Source of the DNA: Apiotrichum sp. Y4204
Lineage: Eukaryota > Basidiomycota > Tremellomycetes > Trichosporonales > Trichosporonaceae
Assembly (NCBI GenBank): GCA_025531455.1
Contig: JAMYHL010000011.1
Coordinates: 186,001 to 250,000, forward strand
Direction: 5' to 3'
Length of the DNA stretch: 64,000 nucleotides
Positions 25,362 through 36,048 of this stretch are shown piece by piece (positions within the stretch are counted from its first letter, which is position 1; each line of letters starts with the position of its first letter). A model generated the notes under the pieces. It was not told the DNA's origin, made no database searches, and was given only the letters and a program-made list of their open reading frames with translations. Both the position numbers and the translations under genes were made by a program.

Positions 25362-25936
25362 TAAATATATATATATTATGGGTTATACGCGTGTCATTCT
25401 TTTGGCTGGGCCCGTTGGGCTCACGGGCGCTATGCTGAGAGACCAGAGAGCCACCGGCCACCGGCCAGCGGTTGTATGCACTTTTGAATTGACGAATGAG
25501 AAGCTGCGTTTAGAAAACAATAGATTGTGTGGATCAGGCTGTATGCGTTACGTAATGTTACTGCTGCTGTAGGTGTCCTAACTGTCGGGGTAGCATTTCT
25601 AATAAATGATTGGGTGGCTTGCATGGCTTGGGCATTACTGTTTTAATGACAGCTATTGGAGCTATTGGAGCTATTGGAGGTCATTTTCAGATTTTGTTCC
25701 GGGGCAACCCGGTGTGAGACTGTTCTCTTCTTACCTGTGCCCGCCCGCCTGTGTCACTCACTTGGATCACTTGAGCGCTCACTGGCTGGTTCCGCTCTCG
25801 GGTCCTCGCTGGTTTGCTCCGCACCCCCTCCTGCTGCTCCCTCTCCCTCTCCTCCTCCGCCAGCGGCTCACATTCATCTCTTCTTCACCATCACTCTTGC
25901 ATCTCCACTCTCGTCCAAAAACCATAACCGTCCGCC
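24253..25936. other. Gene-free region with homopolymer tracts
   Basis: No gene is seen. Besides the poly-T tracts (listed separately), a 9-bp unit AGCTATTGG is repeated three times at 25651-25677 and GGCATGACC twice near 25141. The right end, from about 25770, is CT-rich 5' flank of COX6. Confidence 0.6.
25253..25360. repeat. G8-T52-spacer-T35 homopolymer tract
   Basis: A run of 8 G (25253-25260) is followed directly by 52 T (25261-25312), the spacer ATGTGCCATCGGG, and 35 T (25326-25360), then an AT repeat (GTAAATATATATATATT). Homopolymers this long are unstable in replication and in assembly, so the exact counts may not be exact. Frames crossing it give poly-Phe or poly-Lys and are not genes. 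On the minus strand it reads as two poly-A tracts, the shape of retrotransposon or retrogene tails, but I see no target-site duplication or source gene next to it. Confidence 0.9.
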
Positions 25937-26746
25937 ATGCTCTCCGTCGCCCGTGCCGCCCTCCGCGCCCGCCCCGCGCTTGCCGCCGCTACCCGCCCCG
26001 CCGCGTTCACCGGTGAGCCCACCATCCTCTCTCATTTTTCCCCTCTGCCCTGTGGTTCGTCCGTCGCAGTTCAAGCCAAGCCCGTCTCGTCGTCACAATG
26101 GTCTGTGCCCGGTCTAGGATACCGATCCGATACGTCTGGAAGACTGTGACCATAGTCACGGTCACTGGATCGTAAAGATCTTCGGGGAAGACGGACAGTC
26201 GCCGGTATGGAGTGGTCAGTGCGATGGACTGTCACTGCGACTGTGCAACGGCATTCAAACGACAATGACAGTGCCGTTGGCCCAACCCGGTTTGGCATAA
26301 CGGGGCATCGACACAGGAGCAGCATCCCATGAACCAGCTCGATGAACGCATGCTAACAGCAGCCGTGCGCTACTCGTCCCACCAGGCCGAGGAGTCCTAC
26401 GAGTCGTTCAACTCGCGCTACGAGACCTTCTTCAACCAGGTCGGTGACCTCTTCGAGCTCCAGCGTGGCCTTAACAACGCCTTCGCCTACGACCTCGTCC
26501 CCTCCACTCAGGTTATCGAGGCTGCTCTCCGTGCCTCGCGCAAGCTGAACGACTACGCCACCGCTGTCCGCATTCTCGAGGGTATCAAGGTCAAGGTCGA
26601 GAACAAGGGGCAGTACTCCGAGTACCTCAAGGAGCTTGAGCCCGTCATCTCTGAGCTTGGTGAGCACGGGGTGGATCGATTGTTCATTATGGAGTTTGCT
26701 AACATGACCAGGTATCCAGACCAAGGAGCAGCTTTACAACCTTTAA
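25937..26746 (+). CDS. COX6: COX6, cytochrome c oxidase subunit (mammalian COX5A)
   Basis: This nuclear-encoded peripheral subunit of respiratory complex IV sits on the matrix side. Exons 25937-26012, 26363-26659 and 26712-26746 give 135 residues. The first ~30 are a mitochondrial presequence (MLSVARAALRARPALAAATR: Arg/Ala-rich, no acid). The mature part has the family signature: SFNSRYETFFNQ, DLFELQRGLNNAFAYDLVPS, EAALRASRKLNDYATAVRIL, KVENKGQY. It ends IQTKEQLYNL. The first intron, 350 nt, is the longest confirmed one in the window and includes small inverted repeats. Identity is certain. Confidence 0.95.
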
Positions 26747-27693
26747 GAACTAGATCGAAATGTCACGTTGTGACTGCATGAGCATGAAGGCAATTCGATG
26801 ACGGATATTAAGCAGCTATCCCCGCCCTGTGCTAGGCCGAAATCTACACCAAAGGAGATGCCGGGGTGTAACCTGCGATTAAGCAGTGCCGTCGTCGTGC
26901 CAGAGCGCTCGGCAAACCGCGATGCTTGGGCCCATGGTGCGAGGCTCCCTGTATGACGAGGCGGAGCAGTGATTGTCCGGATGGATTAGGAGCGAGTGTG
27001 AGCCGAGGGGACGTTGACGAGAACAACGATTTGGCCAGTGGTAGTTACAGTGTCGGAACGCTTCGACAAGGGTCGTGATGTCGGAGGTGGTGCGAACGGT
27101 GAGACTGTCTCAGGGCGGTGTGGTGGCTTGCGCCAACCAACCGTGTGCTTTGTGACGATGAGCTCAGGCAAAGAACTGAATCCCGCAATATGGCTAGTTG
27201 AACGCTGTGTGCATTGTCAGAATACCTGCTTGTGATTGAGAAGATTAAGAGACTGTCCGTCTCACTACGGTGCGGTCATCGATGCAGGGAATGGGAACCC
27301 AGGCCATTCGGGACTTGTGATCGACATCGGTTACACTCGGAACGAACGCTTGTGATGATGTCTCCAGGTGGACAGGCCGGCCAGGTGCACCAGCACCAGG
27401 TGGCGGCCAGCTGCGGCCAGACGTCTCGGAGCAGTGTGTTAACGGAAGTATATTCACGTGTCATTACGTATATACGTATATGCCCTATCTTTATCAACTA
27501 AAGCCTCCACCAGGTCGTCGTCGTTGGTACTTTTACCGACTTCGACGCGTGGATGATGGCCAGGAAGCGCGGAAGCCAGGAGGCCAGGAGGCCAGGAGGA
27601 GGAACGCGACGTCACCCCCTTCGTCTGGCTCCTCTGACCACTACTTGAAGCTCGAGAAGAGGATCCATCGTCGTCTCTCCACTTCACACAACC
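26747..27693. other. Intergenic region
   Basis: No gene is seen. GCCAGGAG is repeated three times at 27575-27598. An ACGTATATACGTATATG palindromic AT stretch lies near 27466-27482, upstream of the ALG11-fusion start. Short ORFs (27014-27501) have no coding character. Confidence 0.5.
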
Positions 27694-30600
27694 ATGGATC
27701 TCGCCAAAGTGATCGCATATGCGATCCTGGCAAGTTATTTCGGCCTGATCTTTGCCTCGTTCGTATTGGTGTTCGTATCGTTGGGCGGCAGCGGGAAACC
27801 CGTGGAGGCGCTCCTCTCATCGCGACCCTTTGCGTTTCTCCGAGCCGCTCTGGGTGCTCTACTGTGTACCTGGTACTGTGAGTATCTTGATTGACTGCAG
27901 AAACCCAAACTGATGTTAGTCATGTTCCAGTTCATGAAGGTAGGTTGAGGCAGCCGGGATCCTGGCCCTTGAAAGATCCCGCTACATATTGTGCCCTGTG
28001 TCCGGCGCATAAGACAATTCTTTCGAAGCTGAGCCGGCTATCCACTTGCTCTTGTTCGAGAAGCTTACATTCAGTGGTCATATCTTTCATATCGAGAAAC
28101 GCACGCCGAATCCACCGTTGGCGACTGGCTGGTCGACACGAGTCTCTTTGAGCAGGCATGGCGGGTGGTATGCGTGGGGGACACCAATTGGTGGTGGAGC
28201 AGCTGGATTTGCACGGCCGCCGTTTTTCTTGCAGCTGGAATCTGGTGTGAAAGTGGGTACGGCTGAGCGAGCATTGCGCGTTGGCTGTCGGTAGAATCGC
28301 GGGCTCGATATCTGAGCTCGTTGGGCGTCAAGTACGCCCAAACTGGGGAGCTGTCCTTGATCATGTTGCGGACCCAGCTGACGCCAGGTGCACGTCGTGG
28401 CATTCGATTCCCGTGGGCATACATGCTCCTCGGTCAGTTGGTTGCAATTTCCGTTGCGATGGCGCTTTTTATTGCCTCAGTGTATGTCCACGATTCACGG
28501 CCGATGCGACCCAAGGCACCCTTCGGTCTTTCGATCCTGCTTCTCCTGGCTCTTTTAGTTGAAGGTATAATGCCCCAGTACGCCGGGTCATCCCTGTTCA
28601 TGCCCGCGCTCGGTGCTATTCATCTAGCCGTCTTCATTCCGCTCTTCTTCGTACCGAACAACGCAACAGGCGAACGTCCCTCCTTTGCAGCGATCGAGTT
28701 CCGGCATCTCTACGCGGTACTTGCTGTGGTTGCGAGCGTTGTGCACTGGGGGACTACTCGACGAGTCGTTCAAAGCCTGCCACTGTATACCAGCGCAGTC
28801 GACGTTCTGGGTAAAACAGTCCTTTCTCATCCTGCGCAAGGGAGCGTCTCTCTTGACGTTGTTTGGGTATTTTTGACCGCGGCTCTTCTCTTCGTTGTGT
28901 ATGGATCGCGCGCGGCGGTTACCATCAAGCTCGGTCTTCTCGCGGCCGTTGCCGTCGTCAGCGCCGCACGCTATCTGAGTATCAACTGGCTCCTGATCGC
29001 AAGCTGCGTACCCATCGCCTTCATGATTCTTGTGGCGGCTGCTGCGTGGGGGCTGTCACGTGTACGTACACGCAACGCGGCTCATCGCGCACGACTCCTC
29101 TCTCAGCTTGGGATTCTTGAGGACACGGTCATTCCTGGGACCACGACAGAACCACCACGCGCCGTCCGGCGACGCATCATTGCTGGCTTCTGGCACCCAT
29201 ATTGGTAAGGTTTAACTCCTTGAAGTCGAGAGAATGAGATTTGGTGCTAACGGCAGCAATGCGGGAGGAGGAGGAGAGCGCGTCCTCTGGACGGCAATCG
29301 CATGGATTCAGCGTGAGGATCCTGACGTCGTCGTCGTGGTCTACTCAGGTGACTTTCCAACGGCGTCCAAGTCTGAGATCCTTGGGAAAGTCAAGGTGCG
29401 GGTTCTACATTGATTGTAAACTGAACTGTCAGGATCGTTTCGCCATCGACATCTCGCCAGCGACTCTGCAGTTTATTCCTCTGCCATCTCGTCATCTCAT
29501 TTCGGACTCGTACTGGCGTCGCTTCACGCTTCTCGGCCAGTCGCTGGGCAGCGTCTATCTTGCATGGGAGGGTCTATGTGGTGTCAACGGTCTGTGGGGT
29601 GACATTTTCATCGGTGAGTACAATGTTGATGGGAATGCGGAAGCTGATGTGACACCAGACTCGATGGGGTATGGATTTGTTCTTCCATTTGTGCGACTGG
29701 TGACTGGTGGCGAGTGTGCAATTGGCGCCTATACACACTACCCAACTGTCAGCACCGACATGGTGAAACGTGTTCGCGAAAGGTCATCCGCTGGTGTGGA
29801 GAACGGTGGGGTCGCAAGTAGTGCTTGGCGCACCCAAGCCAAGCTCATCTATTACTCCCTCTTTACCCAGGCGTACGCGCTTGCCCTTCTGTTCTCAGAA
29901 CACACCATGACCAACTCGTCGTGGACGCAGGCGCACATCCAGAACCTTCTGACCAGCGCGAGGTCCAGCCTCGGGGCCAGCTTGCTGTTAATGGACGAGT
30001 CGGCACATCTTGCCCGCGAAGCTCGAGCTGAAGGGAGTTTAAACGAGAGGCCGATTTGCGAAGTGGTCTATCCCCCGTGCGATACTCGCGAGCTAACCCG
30101 GCTAGGCAACCTCGAGACCCGGGCACGAGAAATGGTGTCTCTCGCTCAGTTCCGACCCGAGAAGGATCACGCCAAGCAGCTTAAGGCCTTTGCCATTCTC
30201 CGCGGAGCACATCCAGAGCATCGTGATGTGCATCTGACGCTGATGGGCGGATCACGGGGTCCAGCAGACGAGGCCCGTTTGACAGTCCTTCGTGCGCTTG
30301 CGAAGGAACTGGACGTTGAGGTGAGCTTACAGAGGAACGGCTGGGCTGACCTCAACAGAATCACGTCACTTTCCTGGTTAACGCCCCGTACTCCGAGATT
30401 GTAAGGCGTCTGGGTGCGGCCTCCATCGGCCTCAATACTATGCAGGATGAGCACTTCGGCATCAATGTGGTGGAGTTCATGGTGCGTTGCCACAGGACAG
30501 TGCACTTGGAAACTGACGCTGGTTCAGGCAGCAGGCCTAATCCCCATTGTACACGCCTCCGCTGGCCCACTGCTCGACATTGTGGTCCCTTACGAAGGTC

Positions 30601-30877
30601 AACGCACTGGTAAGTGCCGAAGAGCGTCCCCCAACTCGATAGCTTACGCTCTGCAGGTTTCCACGCGACGGATGCCGAGTCGTTTGCTGAGGCAATGCAT
30701 GCTGCTCTCTCCCTATCCCCGCCCCAAGCGCTGGCGATGCGGAACGCAGCGCGGGCGCTTGCGGAACAGAAGTTTTCTGAGGCCGCCTTTGAGGCCGGGT
30801 TTGAGCGTGGGTGGTCGCGTCTTGTGCATCGTGCCGAGGAGCGACTGGGAGCTGCACAGGAGGAGGAAGATCAGTAG
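27694..30877 (+). CDS. ALG11: ALG11 mannosyltransferase with N-terminal polytopic membrane module (apparent fusion)
   Basis: Alg11 adds the fourth and fifth mannoses to the lipid-linked oligosaccharide on the cytosolic ER face. The ALG11 part is clear: [18 protein letters not shown] (built across the intron 29205-29256), [38 protein letters not shown]-like [36 protein letters not shown]-like [22 protein letters not shown] and SAGPLLDIV. Later introns include 29396-29432, 29614-29658, 30321-30358 (38 nt), 30482-30527 and 30610-30656. Upstream, exons from 27694 ([17 protein letters not shown]) through [27 protein letters not shown] and [19 protein letters not shown] encode a hydrophobic module of several membrane spans. 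It runs into ALG11 with no stop. If ALG11 is separate, a start near 29023 ([10 protein letters not shown]) would leave its usual single N-terminal anchor. Confidence 0.85.
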
Positions 30878-31246
30878 AGCTGTAGATGCACTTTTGTCGG
30901 ACCTTGTCACCCTGGTATAGATTTGCCGCAGAGATCGTCGATGCGATCGATCCCTTTCCGAAGCTCAACGCCCAGTTACCTTCTCATCACTGAGGAACAG
31001 TAGTGCTGCGTTGCGTTCTACCAACGCCGTGTGGACAAAAGAGCTCGGCTCTGTTTAGCAACAGGCCTGTTTAGCTACGAAGGAATGTGTTCATATACAC
31101 GGCAGAGTCCGTAATCTACTGAAATATGGGAGGAGTATGGGGTGACAATAAAGCGTCTAAAGGATTGGGTCTCGAGGGGATCGCAATGAACTGTGTAGAT
31201 TGGAACACAATGCTGCTCATCAAGAGCCCCATGGTCGGGGTGTCAT
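30878..31246. other. Convergent intergenic region
   Basis: This is the shared 3' flank of ALG11 (+) and the GPI-protein gene (-). AATAAA-like ACAATAAAGC occurs at about 31145, a possible polyadenylation signal. Nothing else is seen. Confidence 0.5.
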
Positions 31247-32087
31247 TTAGAGGACAGAGAGAGCGACCATAGCACTGCCGATGAGGACGAGCGAAGGAAC
31301 GACCGAGCCGCTGGCTCCGTTGCTAGGCTTGGAGTTGGGAACGGACTGGATGTTAGCCATTCTGAATGTATTGCACAACATTTTCAACTTGAACTCACGT
31401 TAGTGGGGTGAGGAGCGTTGCCGGTGGTGTTGCCAGTGGGAGGAACAACCGCCGAGACCGAACCGGAGGTCGAAGCGGTCGAAGAGGCCTTAGTGGGCTC
31501 CGCAGTACCCGAAGCCGAGGCGGAGGTCGAAGCACCCGCCGAAGTCGAAGCCGAGGCAGCGTTGTCGCCCTTCTGGACCTCAAAGTACGGGGACTGGGCA
31601 AGGATGCCGTTGGTGTTCGGGTCCACAAAGTTGACACGGTACTCTGTGCCGTCGAAGGAGGCGTCGGGGGTGAAGGTGTGCTTGCCGTCCGCGGTGTTGA
31701 CGTTGGTGGCGATAGTCTTGGTCTCGGTGCTGGCGGGGTTGGGAATCTGAACAGCAATGTCGAACGACTTGGGGTCGGAGCTAACGGACTGATAGTTAGT
31801 AACGGTAGCTGAGACGGAGGTTGCCGTCATCCTCCGGCAGCATTGACGGAACATGAGAAACAGCACCAGGGGCTGTCGCCAACGAGCCAGGTGGCCAGAC
31901 GTCGACCTCGCCAGCCTTTGAGAACAGCGCGGTCCGACTTGTCGCGACGTTCCGTTCATCAACTCACGGTCCAGGTGATGGTCTGCGGGGAGCCCGAGGT
32001 CCAGCCCGAGGTGTTAGTCGGGGCGGTGATCTGAATGGCACGGGCGGCGGTGGCCAGGATGAGGGCGGCAGCAGCGTTGAACAGCAT
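31247..32087 (-). CDS. GPI-anchored Kre9/Knh-like cell-wall protein
   Basis: Exons 32087-31968, 31788-31399 and 31345-31247 give 202 residues. The signal peptide is MLFNAAAALILATAARA. The mature N-terminus (IQITAPTNTSGWTSGSPQTITWT, residues 18-40, then SVSSDPKSFDIAVQIPN) has the beta-sandwich pattern of the Ser-Thr-rich Kre9/Knh1 N-terminal family. A Ser/Ala/Thr stalk follows (SASTSAGASTSASAS), and the end is a GPI signal: a small-residue omega region (NGASGS) and a hydrophobic tail (VVPSLVLIGSAMVALSVL). It should sit on the plasma membrane or in the wall; Kre9 relatives act in beta-1,6-glucan assembly, but that role is not shown for this subgroup. The first intron (179 nt) ends with TACTAACTATCAG. 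Confidence 0.88.
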
Positions 32088-34738
32088 TGTGGTAGTGTAG
32101 AGAGAGAGGTGGGGAACGAAAGTAGAGAGAGAGGATCGAAGAAGAGAGTATGAGGAGAGACCGAGGGTAATGAAGAACTGAGGAAAAAAAAGAAGAGTTG
32201 AGGAAGAGCGGGGGATGAGAAGTTTAAAAGGAAACAGTCTCGGGCAAAAGATATCTCTTCCTTTTGGCCTGTTGGACGCGAAAGCTCGGCTCCAGGCACC
32301 TCTGGGTAGCAAGGTTACGGGAGAGGAGAGGGTTCGGCCTCATGGGCGGCTGCGGCGGCTTGAGCTGTGAGGATGGGATGGGCAGATGGGCCAAAGGGGG
32401 AGGGAGGGGGTGACAAGGAATGGGTTCTCGGCCAGGATCCTAGAGATCCAGGATTAGGCCAAAAAAAGACCATTCATCAAAGGGACCGAGACCCTCTCTG
32501 TTCTGTCCTCTCTCTCTCTCGCTCCCTTCACCCTCTTTCTTCTCTTTGCGGGCAGTTGAGTTTGGAGCGGAGAGTATGTATCCCACCATCGACACTGCCT
32601 GCACAATTCATCCTTAACATGATGAGGGACAGGGGGAGTAGGGTCTCACACACGTACTTTGGGGGTCCTCGACTCGTACCTCGAGGGCTGTGCGACGGCG
32701 ACTTCTGCGTTCTGGATGCTCACTCTTGTCAAGGGACTCACAGTTGTGGGTAGATCCCCAGATGATGTGAGATTGGGAAACGGATGCACAGCGTCGCGTT
32801 CTGAGCTTCTGAAAACCTCCCCACAGCGTTCTCCAGGCGGCTCGGATATCCAGCTTGTTCCGATCTGCGGGCAGTGCATCTCTTATTAACTTGTTCGAAG
32901 ATGGCGCGTGCTGCAGGCTGGTGCACGCGTTGCTGATGAGTGGATCGTTGGATCTCTGGACCACTGGGCCTCGAATAGGTCTGCTGGCGATACTACACTA
33001 CTAGTTTCCCTGGGAACAGGGACATTCTGCATTTTGTTGGTTACATCCTAAATTGACTTGAATGCGTAGTGAGGAGACTAAAAGATGGGCGAGTCGCGTC
33101 TCATCCATGCCGTTACACCGCGCTTTACGCGTCTCAAACACATTGATTACTCCCCAGCTGTGCGGCACGGATGGCCACGGCGCCACGATATCCATGAGAT
33201 GGCGCTTGCAATCCTAGCAATCCTAGACGCATGCCGCCGGAAACACTTGCGGCGGGTTCGGCAGCTGCGCCCCGCTCATTCCACGCGGATCCCTCTGACT
33301 CGGGATCTGGTCCAGGTCCGGTGAGAAGCAAAGTAGAGTCAGATCGATCGTGTCCAGCGTGTTTAATATTGGCCCGTTTCTGGTTCCTCCCGAGTTCTCT
33401 CGAGATATCTCGAGATCTCGAGGCCTCCGTGGTCAAAATTCCGAGTAGAAACTGCGTAGTCTCAGCAGGGCAGAGCGCAGAGCTACACAGCCAGAACATC
33501 GCCTCAAAGCTCTCGAGGATCTCAGGCCTCAACCCTCCTCAACCCCACAATACGCCTCTGCGTCTCGCCCTGGACGCCACCCAAGGACCCCAAGGCCTCA
33601 ACAGAATCATCAATCGTGTCAGTACAGGCACGATGCTGCTCACACGCCTTTCTTTATACCTTATCAACCGAAGTCAGCCTCCCTTTAGGTCCCTCCGGCC
33701 CTGGCCACATGCTCAAGGACACGGACGTTTGCGGTTGCTCGGGCGGCACCGCGACACCGCTGACGCAGTCGACCCCTTGAGGTATGTCTCTCAGGCTCTC
33801 TGAATGCCACCCCTTTGGCAGGTATAGCAGTGGTGATGAGGGTAGAGCGTGATCCGAGAGTGGGTTTGCGGCGATAGTTGTAGAGCCTCGAGCCTCGAAC
33901 ATCGAGCATTGTTTGCCTTCCGTGAGCGCCAAGGAGACCGTAGACAGGTGCTCAAGTGCTTCTGGGCATCCCCGGCCCGCGCACACGTTACATAGTTGAA
34001 CAGTCTCAGTCATGAGTCAATCCTGCAACACACAGGTACACAGGGATAGCCAACGCGCAACAGGGTTGCATGTTGCACGTTGAGCACAGCTCTCGAGCTC
34101 TTCGAGGTGTTCAGAACTGATCACGAACCACCGTCGGCAGAGTCGTACAGCGCAACAGCATTGATGGGCCCGGGCCAGGCTGAGGCTCGCACTCTTGCAC
34201 TGCATTGGGCCCGTGTCTAATCGAAGCACGGGATGCAATCTTTTGTATTTTTTTTTGGGATAGAATTTTGTTAATGAATCCTCCTTTTTATTAATCAACG
34301 CAGTGGTAATGGCCTAATTGCGTCCCACAACGACCTTGACCCCCTGTTCTCCAGACGGCCTGCCAAGCGCAAGGTCCGAGGCCAAAAGGCTTGGCTTTGG
34401 CGTTTCCACCTGGCACTCACCCCATCTTGCACTTCTCACACACATTTGCCTTGCTTGCATTTCGACGACGACTTTTCATCTCTGCTTCTCCACCATCATC
34501 ACTCGCGGCCACTCGCAGGTGACAGTAACGAGTAGCAGTTCCCAACGACAGCAGTATACCCTCTATCATTGAACGTCCGCAAGCCGCGCATTCACTTTCC
34601 CGCGCGCAGTCGCAGCTCGCCTCGCACCCCCCCATCAGTTGTGATCTGGCAACACCCTCGTCGTTCAGCAACCACCCCATAATTAATCTGCACTCCCATC
34701 GACACGCCAACCCCTCTCTCATTCCCTTCGTTGCCATC
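32088..34738. other. 2.65-kb gene-poor region
   Basis: The left end is the GPI-gene promoter, with a TTTAAAAG element near 32223 and long purine-rich leaders. Overlapping palindromes CTCGAGATATCTCGAG (33399-33414) and CTCGAGATCTCGAG (33409-33422) stand out. The ORF at 33231-33803 (190 codons) has no domain or splice support. The right end, 34460-34738, is CT/CA-rich 5' flank of the next gene. Confidence 0.5.
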
Positions 34739-35350
34739 ATGTTTCGTCTCATGCTGTGGACGTTGGTCGCCTCCTTGGCACTACTGTTCTCCTGCGTGAA
34801 TGGTAGGTAATCCCGCCTCAGTTTGCGGACCCTCTGTCTGATGTGCCGCTCACCCCCAGCGCAAGCGACGATCTACTGGCCAGTGATCAACCCGACAGCG
34901 TCGTCCCCATGGGTTCTCGGCCGGAAGAACCTTCTCGCTTGGCGCGTTGCGAGCGACACAGGCGTGAAGGTCTTTGACGTCGAGCTGCACAACCTTCACC
35001 GCAACATCATGGAGGGCGCAGTTCGTGTCGCAAAGAATGTCCCCATGACACGGCTTACAAGTGGCTACCGCAACTACGGCGGCGAGATTGAGGTCGACCT
35101 TGACGGCACAATGCCGACCGGCGACGGGTTCGTTATTGCGTTTATCGAGTCGCTCCACGGGCAGGTGTACACCATCTCCGACCCTTTCAGCATCTTGCCG
35201 GAGGACAAGGCGCCCGCAAACTACACAGACCGCCCCTTCGGCCTCCCCCCTGCTGAGAAGACAGCGACGCTGCACGATCGCCCAAACCCAACCCTTCAGT
35301 GGGCCATCACCCTCGACGGCAAGGGTGCCGTACCGACCAAGGCTGCGTAA
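34739..35350 (+). CDS. Secreted Kre9/Knh-like protein without GPI anchor
   Basis: Exons 34739-34802 and 34860-35350 give 184 residues. The signal peptide is MFRLMLWTLVASLALLFSCVNG, and the intron splits just after it. The mature start (AQATIYWPVINPTASSPWVLG, residues 22-42) and the pattern NLLAWRV...VKVFDVELHN...IEVDLDGTMPTGDGFVIAF...YTISDPFSI follow the Kre9/Knh1 N-terminal fold (PF10342-type). There is one N-glycosylation sequon (NYT). No Ser/Thr stalk or hydrophobic C-terminus is present, so it is likely secreted and soluble. It is a more divergent relative of the GPI-anchored protein 2.7 kb away. Confidence 0.82.
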
Positions 35351-35766
35351 ATTGTATCGCGCCGCAGCAACATTCCCCTTGAGCACTGGAGGTGCGGACA
35401 TTGATTCGTGGGCTGTGCGGTCCACTTCGCGACTTAGAGAAACAGGCTCATTTGTGTTTTTACGTATGGATAATGTGTCATTAGGAGCCGGAAGCAGTGC
35501 AACGGTGCGGGCGAACCACACATTGGAGAGTGCAGTGAGACGTATGACAGGCTGCCCGTACGGGCGTCACATCAATTAGATAGATGCTATCTACTAGACA
35601 GCTGTGCCGTCCAGTGATTCCTTGTCGACGCAGGACCGGGACACTGGACGGACAAACGACTGGCGTGCGATGTTGGGTTGCGCTGTGCGATGGCGATGTT
35701 GGCTGTAGGCTGGATGCCGGTGTGTGTGCGTGAAATCGTATGTGGGACCCATTGATCTTGAATCGG
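35351..35766. other. Convergent intergenic region
   Basis: This is the 3' flank of the secreted protein gene (+), facing the UPF3 end (-). No gene or repeat of note is seen. Confidence 0.5.
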
Positions 35767-36048
35767 TTACATGTCTATGCGCGCCTCAGAGGCCGCGACC
35801 GGACGCGCTTTCCCCTCACCGTTGCGAGTAGGAGCTGGGAGCGTCGAACCAGTCTTGCCGCCTTCGGAGCGGCCTTCACCTCCACCAGCATTCCCAGCAG
35901 TGTCGCCGCCACCGCCATTCGCACCGCCGTTGCCGCCCCCTCCCCCTCCGCCACCGCCTCCGCGTCCTTTCCTTGTACGAACACGCTTCTTTCCTTCACG
36001 TGCCACCTCATCTCCCGCATCTTTCTCCTTGGGTTGGCTGGTCTGTTG
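35767..36048 (-). other. In-frame Gly/Arg-rich extension downstream of the UPF3 stop
   Basis: Directly after the UAG that ends the UPF3 frame, the same frame stays open for 93 more codons. It begins QQTSQPKEKDAGDEVAREGK, then KKRVRTRKGRGGGG with a ten-glycine run, a GGANGGGGD patch and a Pro/Arg end (RPVAASEARIDM). It has the composition of an RG/RGG RNA-binding tail. No splice pair of usual size that removes only the UAG was found. It may be a 3' UTR that happens to be open, a readthrough extension, or a tail joined by an intron I missed. Confidence 0.45.

Noticed and set aside
25192..25461. ORFs encoding poly-Phe and poly-Lys
   Set aside because: Products of the poly-T tracts on either strand, not genes.
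33231..33803. 190-codon ORF
   Set aside because: No recognisable motif, crosses palindromic and repeat-like DNA, and lacks splice or start context.
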